A stretch of 51,247 nucleotides of DNA from Cnuella takakiae (GTDB taxonomy: Bacteria; Bacteroidota; Bacteroidia; Chitinophagales; Chitinophagaceae), in contig NZ_MTFE01000010.1 in NCBI RefSeq assembly GCF_001953305.1, forward strand, positions 4,787,521 through 4,838,767, written 5' to 3'. Shown in pieces: positions 42,473-50,103 of this stretch (its first letter is position 1; each line of letters opens with the position of its first letter). The notes under the pieces are model-generated. The model made no database searches. It saw nothing but the letters and a program-made list of their open reading frames with translations, and was not told the DNA's origin. Position numbers and translations under genes: made by a program.

Positions 42473-43795
42473 ATGCAGCAAACCGCCTCCAAAAAAGTGG
42501 TGAATGCCTGGGCCATGTACGACTGGGCCAACAGTGCGTACAACCTGGTGATCACCACCACCATATTTCCCGAATACTTTGCCGCCATTACCGGCGATGA
42601 TAACCCGGCAACCTTGGACACGGTCCAGTTCCTCGGCCGCACCTTCCGGAGCGATTCGCTGTATAGCTACTCCTTATCCTTTGCATTCCTGATTGTAGCA
42701 CTGGCATCTCCCCTGCTTTCTTCCATTGCTGATACCAGGGGTAATAAGAAGCACTTCCTGGCCTTCTTCATGACCATGGGCAGCATCGCCTGTTGTTCGC
42801 TGTACTTTTTTACCAGTGAACGACTGGGGCTGGGCATCTTTTGCATGATTATCGCCTGTATCGGCTATTGGTCGAGCCTGGTGTTTTACAACTCCTACCT
42901 TCCCGAGATTGCCGCACCACAGGACCGCGACCGCATTTCGGCAAAAGGTTTTGCCTTTGGTTATATCGGCAGCGTGCTGCTGCAGTTGATCTGTTTCCTG
43001 TTTGTGCTCAAGCACGACTGGTTTGGTTTTGCCGATACAGGAGCAGGTTCACGCTTTTCGTTCCTGGCAACGGGCATCTGGTGGTTCCTGTTTGCACTGG
43101 TGCCCCTGTACCGCCTGCCCCGTTATAGCATGACGCTTATTGATCCCAACCGGAGCGCGGTGTTCAATGGCTATGTAGAACTGCGCAAAGTATGGCAGCA
43201 ACTAAAACAACTACCACCCCTGCGCCGCTTCCTGGGTGCCTATTTCTTTTACAATATGGGCGTGCAAACGGTGATGCTGGCGGCAACGCTGTATGCTAAA
43301 TCGGAACTGCAGATACCAACGGCCAACCTGATCATAGCCTTGGTTTTGATCCAGTTGATTGCCGTACCCGGCGCTTTTGCCATTTCCAAACTTTCAGAAA
43401 AAGTGGGCAATATCCGTGCATTGATGATCGTGGTAGCTATTTGGATAGGTCTTTGCGTAGCTGGATACCTGGCACCTGTTGGTGGCGTGGTATATTTCTA
43501 CCTGCTTGCAGCAGCCATAGGCTTTGTGATGGGCGGTATTCAATCGCTTAGCCGCAGCACCTATGCCAAGCTGATGCCCGATACTAAGGATACCACTTCA
43601 TTCTTTTCCTTTTTTGATGTAACTGAAAAGATTGCCAACGTGGTGGGGCTTTTTGCCTTTGGCTATATCAGCGAGCTAACCGGTACGCAGCGCAACTCGG
43701 TACTTGCGCTGGTGGTTTATTTTATCATTGGTTTGCTGAACCTCTTTTATACTTTGCGCACCAAACCCAAAACCGATTATCCCGCAACAGCATGA
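42473..43795 (+). CDS. MFS transporter, UMF1 / Atg22-like family
   Basis: The 440-residue protein has about twelve membrane helices and the UMF1 start MYDWANSAYNLVITTTIFPEYF. Other family features are NSYLPEIA and GGIQSLSRSTYAKLMP plus FFSFFDVTEKIANVVGLF. This group is related to the yeast vacuolar Atg22 amino-acid exporter. The substrate in bacteria is unknown. Its stop overlaps the start of the MBL gene by 4 nt, so the two may act together (for example transport and hydrolysis of one compound). Confidence 0.93.
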   Translation: MQQTASKKVVNAWAMYDWANSAYNLVITTTIFPEYFAAITGDDNPATLDTVQFLGRTFRSDSLYSYSLSFAFLIVALASPLLSSIADTRGNKKHFLAFFMTMGSIACCSLYFFTSERLGLGIFCMIIACIGYWSSLVFYNSYLPEIAAPQDRDRISAKGFAFGYIGSVLLQLICFLFVLKHDWFGFADTGAGSRFSFLATGIWWFLFALVPLYRLPRYSMTLIDPNRSAVFNGYVELRKVWQQLKQLPPLRRFLGAYFFYNMGVQTVMLAATLYAKSELQIPTANLIIALVLIQLIAVPGAFAISKLSEKVGNIRALMIVVAIWIGLCVAGYLAPVGGVVYFYLLAAAIGFVMGGIQSLSRSTYAKLMPDTKDTTSFFSFFDVTEKIANVVGLFAFGYISELTGTQRNSVLALVVYFIIGLLNLFYTLRTKPKTDYPATA

Positions 43796-44652
43796 AACTA
43801 TATACCATCGATACCGAGTTGTTCAAACTGGATGGCGGCGCCATGTTTGGCGTGGTGCCCAAGGTGCTTTGGAACAAGATCAACCCGGCCGACGAAAACA
43901 ACCTCTGTACCTGGGCCATGCGCCTGCTGCTGATTGAAGATGCTGGCCGGCTGATACTGGTAGACACCGGCATCGGCAATAAGCAGGACGAGAAGTTCTT
44001 TGGGCATTACTACCTCCATGGCAATGCCACATTGAACAACTCGCTGGCAAAGCATGGTTTTCATCGGGATGACATTACTGATGTGATCCTCACCCACCTG
44101 CATTTCGATCATTGCGGCGGTGCCATTGTACGCAACGGCGAAAGACTGGAGCCGGCCTTTAAGAATGCCCGCTACTGGAGCAACGCACAACACTGGGACT
44201 GGGCCGTTCATCCCAACGACCGCGAAAAAGCATCATTCCTGAAGGATAATATATTACCCATCCAGCAAAGCGGCCAACTGAACTTTATCACCATGCCACA
44301 AGGCGGTGGCGACCAACTAGCTACTGCATCTTTTGCACAGGATATTTCCCTGCGTTTTGTAAGCGGCCACACCAATAGCATGATGCTGCCGCAGATCAAC
44401 TACAAGGGCCGCACCTTGGTGTACATGGCCGACCTGCTGCCTTCTGCAGGGCATATTCCCCTGCCTTATGTGATGGCTTATGATATGTTCCCACTCACAA
44501 CCTTGCAGGAAAAGAAAAGCTTTCTGACGGAAGCTGTGGAAAATGATTACGTGCTTTTCTTTGAGCACGATCCGCAACTGGAGTGCTGCACCTTGCAGCA
44601 AACGGAGAAGGGAATAAGAATGAAGGAAAGCTTTAAGCTGGCGGAGTTATAG
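43792..44652 (+). CDS. MBL-fold metallo-hydrolase
   Basis: The 286-residue protein has the metallo-beta-lactamase fold metal site: LTHLHFDHCGG (HxHxDH), with later His in SGHTNSM and the Asp in MADLLPSAGH. The start YTIDTELFKLDGGAMFG and the VDTGIG strand are typical of the quorum-quenching lactonase or related esterase groups. These use two zinc or iron ions to hydrolyse esters or lactones. The start codon overlaps the transporter stop (ATGA). No signal peptide is seen, so it is cytosolic. Confidence 0.9.
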   Translation: MKLYTIDTELFKLDGGAMFGVVPKVLWNKINPADENNLCTWAMRLLLIEDAGRLILVDTGIGNKQDEKFFGHYYLHGNATLNNSLAKHGFHRDDITDVILTHLHFDHCGGAIVRNGERLEPAFKNARYWSNAQHWDWAVHPNDREKASFLKDNILPIQQSGQLNFITMPQGGGDQLATASFAQDISLRFVSGHTNSMMLPQINYKGRTLVYMADLLPSAGHIPLPYVMAYDMFPLTTLQEKKSFLTEAVENDYVLFFEHDPQLECCTLQQTEKGIRMKESFKLAEL

Positions 44653-44708
44653 GAAAGCGTATTTGCAATTATTCCTTCATTTAGTAAGGTCGGAAATACT
44701 TAGCGTTT

Positions 44709-44794
44709 GTCATGCCGAACTTGTTTCGGCATCTCCTTTTAATATCAAAACCTCGGACAGCAGCGGGGGATGCCGAAACAAGTTCGGCATGACA
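44709..44794. repeat. Inverted pair of ATGCCGAA-N5-TTCGGCAT hairpins
   Basis: GTCATGCCGAACTTGTTTCG... (44709-44736) and its inverted copy (44768-44794) each form a hairpin and also pair with each other, a REPIN-like layout. A third copy is at 30337-30357. Confidence 0.88.
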
Positions 44795-44839
44795 GCCACA
44801 AACATGCATTGACTATCCTTGCTACCTTAGAAAGTTTGT

Positions 44840-44910
44840 TCCAAACTCCAAACTCCAAACTCCAAACTCCAAACTCCAAACAAGAAACGAAAAACCAAAA
44901 ACCAGAAAAC
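44840..44910. repeat. Element E6: six perfect TCCAAAC units and degenerate 7-mers
   Basis: TCCAAAC is repeated six times without change (44840-44881). Then follow AAGAAAC, GAAAAAC, CAAAAAC and CAGAAAA in the same 7-nt phase, to 2 nt before the stop of the DUF3108 gene at 44913. No left arm is seen. Confidence 0.92.
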
Positions 44911-44912
44911 GT

Positions 44913-45710
44913 TCATTTCCGCAATTTCACCAACGCCTTCATCGGGTACCGCAATCCCCTATATCCCATCATATCCACTTTCACCGATCCTACTACGATC
45001 GGGCTTTCAATACGCACCGGCATGCGGTTGGCATCGTTGGTAACCCAAACGGTCATCTTTTCACCGCCTTCGAAGATGGTACCTTTTATCAGCAGCGGGC
45101 TGAACTTGATGGCCCGGAACGTACCATAACGGGTCTTCACTTCTTCCACGCCCAAGAAGCGCACATAGAGGTTGTGCAACTCTTCGTCTAAAAACATGGA
45201 GAAGGGTATTTTATCACCGGGCTTATACCGCGCATAGTTGATGTTGCGGGCATAATAAATGGCACTGAGCACATCCTGTACACAGGCCGGAACTTTGTAC
45301 ACGCCTTTGCTGGTGATGGCTGTATTGGCAGCTTTGTTGAACGTAACGTTCTCTAACTTTTTATCACCGCCCTCATATACGTTGCGGATAAACTTCAGCG
45401 GCAGCATGGAAGCCGTATCCACAAAGGTTTCGTACCGGTCGCGCACCTTGTAGATCCAGTCGTAGGAGTTATGGGTGCGCCCCTCGCCAACAATATGGTA
45501 GGTAGGGCGGCCATTGGTAGCAACAAGGGTTGTGGTAAAAGACGCTTCACCCGCATTGACATACACACCGGCAAGATTGTAAAACACGTTGAACCGGATT
45601 TGCTCACCGGCACTGAACGAGGTATTGCGGATCCCGCAAAACTCATCATGTTGCGGAGCCTGCAACGCCAACATCGGAAACAACAGCAACAAAAAAAGCA
45701 GTAAACGCAT
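44913..45710 (-). CDS. DUF3108 domain exported protein
   Basis: The 265-residue product has a signal peptide (MRLLLFLLLLFPMLALQAP) and a single DUF3108 domain. Characteristic strands are GEQIRFNVFYNLAGVYVNAG (early, the membrane-facing cavity), YDWIYKVRDRYETFVD and MTVWVTNDANRMPVRIESPI near the end. The fold is a beta-barrel-like sheet, thought to bind a lipid or sugar polymer, but its role is unknown. It is transcribed away from ruvC, with a short 81-nt region between. Confidence 0.92.
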   Translation of the reverse strand: MRLLLFLLLLFPMLALQAPQHDEFCGIRNTSFSAGEQIRFNVFYNLAGVYVNAGEASFTTTLVATNGRPTYHIVGEGRTHNSYDWIYKVRDRYETFVDTASMLPLKFIRNVYEGGDKKLENVTFNKAANTAITSKGVYKVPACVQDVLSAIYYARNINYARYKPGDKIPFSMFLDEELHNLYVRFLGVEEVKTRYGTFRAIKFSPLLIKGTIFEGGEKMTVWVTNDANRMPVRIESPIVVGSVKVDMMGYRGLRYPMKALVKLRK

Positions 45711-45924
45711 CCGAATGATTTGAACTACAAGATAAGACAGGCTGCAAAGGCCCGGTGTTAATTCCGTTAAGCAACAATTATCTGGACTGCAATGATCAGG
45801 AAGCTGTTAAAAAAATGTCTTGACCTGCATCATTCATTGGCCTGCAACAGCACAGAAACGAACATTCAACGGCTGTCTGTTCCTTTCAGCCGAACAGGCG
45901 AAAGCCCGTTGCGGGATATTTGGT

Positions 45925-45932
45925 TAGCTTTG
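45925..45932 (+). promoter_or_regulatory. -7 box for ruvC inside the longest reading
   Basis: TAGCTTTG fits TAnnTTTG and lies 49 nt before the TTG at 45981. Because it sits inside the frame that starts at ATG 45792, it argues that the long start is not used. Confidence 0.5.
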
Positions 45933-45980
45933 CTGCCTGACCCAAGCGGGTCCACTCATTCACCAGCAATACCCCCGTCC

Positions 45981-46559
45981 TTGCAAAAACCAGAGAAGAT
46001 CATATTAGGCGTTGACCCCGGCACCCTCGTTATGGGGTATGGATTGATTGCCGCCAGTGGCGATACCATCAAGGTCATTAGCATTGATGCCCTGAAACTA
46101 TCGGCTAAAAAAGACAACTACGAACGCCTGCGGCTGATTTACCAAAAGATTGCGGAAATAGTACAGCTATACAAACCCACCGAGTTTGCTATTGAAGCAC
46201 CTTTCTTTGGCAAGAACGTACAGAGTATGATGAAACTGGGAAGGGCGCAGGGTGTGGCCATCGCCGCTGCCATGGCCGGCAATATTCCCGTTACCGAATA
46301 CTCGCCCAAAAAAGTAAAGCAGGCCATCACCGGCAATGGTAACGCCGACAAGGAACAGGTATGGCAGATGCTCCAACGCATTACGGGCCTGGAAGACCGC
46401 CCTGCCGTATTCGATGCTTCCGATGCCCTTGCCGTAGCCATTTGCCACCACTTCTCTGCCCAGCGTCCCTACGCCGCCAGCGCCACACCCAACAAAAGAG
46501 GCCGCAGCAAGGCTGGATGGGATGCTTTTTTGCAGCAGAACCCGGAAAGAATTGGGTGA
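45981..46559 (+). CDS. ruvC: Crossover junction endodeoxyribonuclease RuvC
   Basis: The 192-residue product resolves Holliday junctions with RuvAB. The four acidic residues are visible: ILGVDPGT (Asp), AIEAPFFGKN (Glu), and the DASDALAVAICHH segment (two Asp). KLGRAQGVAI and KKVKQAITGNGNADKEQV are family features. The frame is open from ATG 45792, but that adds 63 residues of low-similarity sequence. A TTG at 45981 gives MQKPEKIILGVDPGT, the usual length, so TTG is taken. The last residues (KRGRSKAGWDAF) are a lineage-specific tail. Confidence 0.9.
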   Translation: MQKPEKIILGVDPGTLVMGYGLIAASGDTIKVISIDALKLSAKKDNYERLRLIYQKIAEIVQLYKPTEFAIEAPFFGKNVQSMMKLGRAQGVAIAAAMAGNIPVTEYSPKKVKQAITGNGNADKEQVWQMLQRITGLEDRPAVFDASDALAVAICHHFSAQRPYAASATPNKRGRSKAGWDAFLQQNPERIG

Positions 46560-46570
46560 GGGAAGGGGAA

Positions 46571-46790
46571 AATGGGAAGGACGAAGTGGGAAGTTAGAAG
46601 CGGGACGGAGATCAGTAAAGACGAAAAAGATCATAATTAAATTGAAGAGCCCTTTAGGATTGCAGCGGATGCGCAATTCTAAAGGGCTCTTTTATTCAAC
46701 AGAAACGTCTTTGTGGACATTACTGACTTATGTCTTTTCAAACTTCGTACTTCCCACTTCGTACTTCCCACTTCGTACTTCTCACTTTTT
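46571..46790. repeat. Element E7: inverted arms of 7-bp units (GGGAAGT type)
   Basis: Left (46573-46606): GGGAAGG ACGAAGT, then GGGAAGT TAGAAGC. Right (46738-46795), complemented: GTACGAA GTGGGAA, repeated three times. Between them is a terminator (46645-46694). The right arm covers the HIT gene stop (46782). Confidence 0.88.
46645..46694. terminator. Terminator between ruvC and the HIT gene
   Basis: AAGAGCCCTTTAG and CTAAAGGGCTCTT with a TTTATT tail, stem also extended by ATTGC/GCGCAAT. The two genes are convergent, and the element's arms flank it. Confidence 0.85.
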
Positions 46791-47186
46791 CCCCACTTCC
46801 ATCGCCTTCAATATCTTTTCCTGCACTTCCTTCAGGGCAGCATCATCGGCCTTGGCTTTGGGCTGGGCAAAGTTCAGATCGTTGGCAGTGCTGATGGGCA
46901 TGAGGTGCAGGTGGGCATGGGGCACTTCCAGTCCAATTACCGAAATACCGCATCGGCGGCAGGGAATGGCTTTTTCGATGGCCTTTGCAATTGGTTGTGC
47001 AAACACCAGGATTTCCGACAGGTAGTCGGCTTCCAGGTCGAAGAACTTATCTATTTCCACTTTGGGTATGACCAGCACATGGCCGGTACGCAAGGGATAC
47101 ACATCCAGGAATGCATAAAACTTATCGTTCTCGGCAATCTTAAACGAAGGGATTTCGCCGGCAATGATCTTTGAAAAAAGAGTCAT
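46782..47186 (-). CDS. HIT family hydrolase (histidine triad)
   Basis: The 134-residue protein has the HIT fold: FAFLDVYPLRTGHVLVIPK-like second segment (YAFLDVYPLRTGHVLVIPK) and the triad PHAHLHLMP. Members hydrolyse nucleotide phosphoramidates or dinucleoside polyphosphates (Hint/Ap4A type). The C-terminal helix LKEVQEKILKAME closes the domain. It is downstream of greA on the same strand and separated from it by repeat E8, so it is probably read from the same transcript. Confidence 0.93.
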   Translation of the reverse strand: MTLFSKIIAGEIPSFKIAENDKFYAFLDVYPLRTGHVLVIPKVEIDKFFDLEADYLSEILVFAQPIAKAIEKAIPCRRCGISVIGLEVPHAHLHLMPISTANDLNFAQPKAKADDAALKEVQEKILKAMEVGKK

Positions 47187-47194
47187 GATAATAT

Positions 47195-47286
47195 GGTAAT
47201 GTGATAATGTGATAATTAGCTAATGTGCTAATGGAACAGCCGGCTGCCCTTTTTAGCACATTAGCTAATTAGCCAATTAGCTAATT
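47195..47286. repeat. Element E8: inverted arms of 8-bp units (GCTAATGT type)
   Basis: Left: GGTAATGT GATAATGT, GATAATTA GCTAATGT, GCTAATGG. Core GGAACAGCCGGCTGCC. Right: TTAGCACATTAGC and TAATTAGCC units. It spans the greA-HIT space and reaches the greA stop (47285-47287). Confidence 0.9.
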
Positions 47287-47758
47287 AAATAGAGATTTCT
47301 TCCACTTTAAATTTGATTACACCAGCGGGGGCCACCACTTCGGCTATATCACCCACCACCTTACCCAACAGGCCCTTGCCTATGGGCGAGGAAAAAGAGA
47401 TTTTACCCAGTTTCAGGTCGGCTTCTTTTTCACTTACAATCTGGTAGGTTACTTCTTTCTTGGTGTTCAGGTTGGTTACCCGCACTTTGGTGAGGATGGA
47501 CACTTTGGAAGTATCGATGGTAGATTCATCCACAATACGGGCAGTAGCGATCTGGCCTTCCAGCACGGCAATACGTGCTTCCAGCAGGCCCTGGGCCTCT
47601 TTGGCCGCATCGTATTCGGCGTTCTCACGCAGGTCGCCTTTTTCGCGGGCTTCAGCAATGGCACGCGAAGCCGCAGGGCGGTCAACGGTGCGCATCTTTT
47701 GCAGCTCGGCCCTCATTTGCTCTAAAGTTTCCTTGGTCACGTACTGAACACTGCTCAT
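47285..47758 (-). CDS. greA: Transcription elongation factor GreA
   Basis: The 157-residue product has the N-terminal coiled coil of GreA with the tip GDLRENAEYDAAKEAQG (acidic residues that act in RNA polymerase's active site). A C-terminal FKBP-like domain follows (KVRVTNLNTKKEVTYQIVSE and SFSSPIGKGLLGKVVGD). It rescues backtracked RNA polymerase by stimulating transcript cleavage. The ATG at 47758 (MSSVQYVTKE) is chosen; the frame extends upstream by 30 residues of unrelated sequence. Confidence 0.96.
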   Translation of the reverse strand: MSSVQYVTKETLEQMRAELQKMRTVDRPAASRAIAEAREKGDLRENAEYDAAKEAQGLLEARIAVLEGQIATARIVDESTIDTSKVSILTKVRVTNLNTKKEVTYQIVSEKEADLKLGKISFSSPIGKGLLGKVVGDIAEVVAPAGVIKFKVEEISI

Positions 47759-47956
47759 ACAAAAATCGCTTTTGGTAAAAGAGTAAAAAAAACCGGTGAG
47801 GGTGTTCAGCACCTCCACCGACATACAAAAAAGCCCTCCCAAAGGCACCGGCCTTGGGGTAGGACGAAAAAAATAGCAACGCCCCAGCGGTAACTGAAGC
47901 GTTGCATAGTGGGGTAAAGATAAAAATATTTTGAATGAAACAAGAGGGAGGGAAAA

Positions 47957-48043
47957 TGAGCTAATTAGCTAATGTGATAATGAGCTAAGAGAACAGCCTC
48001 GATCCTTTTAGCACATTGGCTAATTAGCTCATTAGCCAATTAC
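47957..48043. repeat. Element E9: inverted arms of 8-bp units, same type as E8
   Basis: Left: GAGCTAATTAGCTAATG, GATAATGA. Core AGAACAGCC...CCTTTTAGCACATT, which matches E8 except for the inner bases. Right: GGCTAATTAGCTCATTAGCC. It ends 2 nt before the stop codon (48045) of the dehydrogenase gene. Confidence 0.9.
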
Positions 48044-48044
48044 C

Positions 48045-48992
48045 TCACAGTTTTCCTGCTGCTTCCAGTTTCTCCAACAGCACTTCCGACATGCGGCGGT
48101 AAGCTTCGTGGCTGTAGCCGGCAATATGTGGGGTGACGATCACATTCTTTTGGACTTTCAGGAAGTCCAGTTGTTCCTGCTGCCCGGGCGTATAGGTTGC
48201 AAACTTTTCGTTTTCCAAAACATCCAGTGCGGCACCGGCGATCTTGCCGTTTTTCAAAGCTTCGATCAGGGCGGCGGTATTGGTAACCTTGCCCCTGCAT
48301 GTGCTCATGAAGTAAGGCTTGCGTTGCAGGCTGTTGAAAAACTGTGTGCCCGCCAGGTGATAGGTTTCATCGGTCAGCGGTACATGGAAAGAAACAACAT
48401 CGGCTTCGGCGGCAATCTGCTCCAGGGTGGCTTCGTGAACATAATCGTTTGCAAAACCCTGCTTGTACTTATCGCAAGCCAGCACCTTTACGCCAAAACA
48501 TTGCAGCAGGCGGCCAAAGGCTGCACCATTGTTGCCATAACCTACAATGCCTACCGTGCGGCCGCTCAGTTCCGTCCCCCGGTTTTCGTTGCGCAACCAA
48601 AGTCCCTGTTTTACTTCCTCGTAGGAGCAGGAAATGCGGTTCATGAGGTTGAGGAGCAGGCCAAGGGCATGCTCCGCCACAGCATTGCGGTTGCCTTCAG
48701 GCGTGGACATGCAGAAGATGCCTTTAGTTTCGGCATAGGCTTCGTCAATCAATTCCATGCCACTGCCCAGCCGGCCAATCCAATGTAGTTGGGGCGCAGC
48801 ATCCAATACGCGTTTATCAATTTTCAGGCGGGTGGTTACTACCAACCCATTCATAAATGGGATACGCTCCAGCAGCTCCTCATAAGTGATCTTGGGTGCG
48901 TATTCTACAGTATAGCCTTTTTCTTCAAAGGCTTCAATCAGCATATCGTGAACCGGTGCGGTAATGAGGATGCGGGTTTGTTCGGTGGCCAT
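48045..48992 (-). CDS. D-2-hydroxyacid dehydrogenase (PGDH-like)
   Basis: The 315-residue product belongs to the D-isomer-specific 2-hydroxyacid dehydrogenases. The NAD site is [16 protein letters not shown]. Catalytic residues are the Arg in [19 protein letters not shown], the Glu in LENEKFATY and the His in [12 protein letters not shown]. It is most like phosphoglycerate dehydrogenase type enzymes that lack the C-terminal ACT domain. The true substrate may be phosphoglycerate, or another 2-oxoacid. It lies between rsmA and greA on the same strand, with repeats E10 and E9 on either side. Confidence 0.9.
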   Translation of the reverse strand: MATEQTRILITAPVHDMLIEAFEEKGYTVEYAPKITYEELLERIPFMNGLVVTTRLKIDKRVLDAAPQLHWIGRLGSGMELIDEAYAETKGIFCMSTPEGNRNAVAEHALGLLLNLMNRISCSYEEVKQGLWLRNENRGTELSGRTVGIVGYGNNGAAFGRLLQCFGVKVLACDKYKQGFANDYVHEATLEQIAAEADVVSFHVPLTDETYHLAGTQFFNSLQRKPYFMSTCRGKVTNTAALIEALKNGKIAGAALDVLENEKFATYTPGQQEQLDFLKVQKNVIVTPHIAGYSHEAYRRMSEVLLEKLEAAGKL

Positions 48993-49199
48993 GAATTATG
49001 AATAATGAGGGATGAGTGGTGAAGAGTGAATAAAAAGGGATGAATAATGAGGTATGAGTAGTGAATGATGAATGGTGAGTGATGAATAGTAGCAATAAAT
49101 TATTATGCTCCTGGAATAAGCCAGTATGCGTAACCAGCCAGTTACTTATAATTCATCCCTCATCATTGATTATTGATCACTCATCACGCCTCATTGCAT
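48993..49199. repeat. Element E10: long inverted arms of 7-bp units (ATGAATA type)
   Basis: About 14 units in the left arm: ATGAATT ATGAATA, ATGAGGG ATGAGTG, GTGAAGA GTGAATA and so on to 49090. Right, complemented: GTGATGA GTGATCA, ATAATCA ATGATGA. The 207 nt run from the dehydrogenase ATG into the rsmA stop codon (49191-49193). Confidence 0.92.
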
Positions 49200-49943
49200 G
49201 CGAAACGTAAGTGCGGCAAAATCAGCAACGTTCAATTGCTCGGGGCGTTTATTGAAAATTTCGTCCTGCAGGGTAGCAGCGTCAAACAGGCCCTTGCAGG
49301 CATTGCGCAGTGTTTTGCGGCGCTGCTGAAAAGCGGTTTTTACAAGGTTGAACAAACGCTTTTCACTGTGCATGGGCACGGGTTCTTTTCGGGGCAACAG
49401 CCTGATGACCGCACTCTTTACTTTAGGCGGCGGGTTAAAGGCATCTTCATCCACCTGGAAGAGGTACTCGGTATCAAACCAGGCTTGCGTCAGTACGGAA
49501 GTTACCCCGTACACTTTGCTGCCATGCCTGGCCACAATACGTTCGGCCACTTCTTTTTGAAACATACCTACCATGCATTCCACGGCACCTTTCCATTCCA
49601 TGATCTTGAATACGATCTGTGTGGAAATATTATAGGGGAAGTTGCCCACAACAGTGAAGGGTTCCGCAAAAGGCGGCTCTATGTCGAGGAAACTTTTATG
49701 AATGATTTTATCGGCAAGCTGGGGATAGGTTTTAGAAAGATATTTAACCTTTTCATCATCAATCTCCACGGCTTTGAAATCAACTGCTTTCAATTCCAGC
49801 AGGTACTTGGTGAGGGCGCCACCACCGGGACCCACTTCCACCAGCCGCTGAAAAGGCTGCTTTTGCAGTTCCGCCACAATACGCTGACACACACTTTCAT
49901 CTTTCAGAAAGTGCTGCCCAAGCGATTTCTTGAGTGTGTACAT
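49191..49943 (-). CDS. rsmA: 16S rRNA (adenine1518-N6/adenine1519-N6)-dimethyltransferase
   Basis: The 250-residue RsmA/KsgA enzyme dimethylates two adenines in helix 45 of 16S rRNA. The SAM site is LVEVGPGGGALTKYLLE and the catalytic motif is GNFPYNIS (NLPY type, here with Phe). The C-terminal helical domain has KTAFQQRRKTLRNACKGL. It is short, starting MYTLKKSLGQHFLKDE. Loss gives kasugamycin resistance in other bacteria. Its divergent neighbour is pdxA, with element E11 in the shared promoter space. Confidence 0.96.
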   Translation of the reverse strand: MYTLKKSLGQHFLKDESVCQRIVAELQKQPFQRLVEVGPGGGALTKYLLELKAVDFKAVEIDDEKVKYLSKTYPQLADKIIHKSFLDIEPPFAEPFTVVGNFPYNISTQIVFKIMEWKGAVECMVGMFQKEVAERIVARHGSKVYGVTSVLTQAWFDTEYLFQVDEDAFNPPPKVKSAVIRLLPRKEPVPMHSEKRLFNLVKTAFQQRRKTLRNACKGLFDAATLQDEIFNKRPEQLNVADFAALTFRMQ

Positions 49944-49961
49944 GGGGCAAAGGTCGGGAAT

Positions 49962-50067
49962 AAGGGATTTCGGATTTGAGATTTCGGATGTCGGTATTTG
50001 TCACTGTAGCAAAGGGCAATACTGTAGTACACGGTCCGAAATCTCAAATCCCAAATCCTCAATCTCT
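49962..50067. repeat. Element E11: inverted arms of 7-bp units (GGATTTC type)
   Basis: Left: GGGATTT CGGATTT, then GAGATTT CGGATGT. Right, complemented: GATTTGG GATTTGA, then GATTTCG GACCGTG. The element takes up most of the 160 nt between the divergent rsmA and pdxA start codons. Confidence 0.9.
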
Positions 50068-50103
50068 TTCCGGCTTACCTTTAGGCCCCTAATTTTTTGC
50101 ACA

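Noticed and set aside
44840-44881. Six TCCAAAC units considered as a CRISPR or origin iteron array
   Set aside because: Units are adjacent, without spacers, too short for CRISPR, and no cas or replication gene is nearby. They fit the 7-bp periodic family.
48993-49199. Heptamer arrays considered as coding repeats
   Set aside because: A 7-nt step changes frame with each unit and gives stops (TGA) in all frames.
49930-50103. N-terminal extension of pdxA
   Set aside because: The added 58 residues come from repeat E11 and have no PdxA similarity; the ATG at 50104 gives the standard start.
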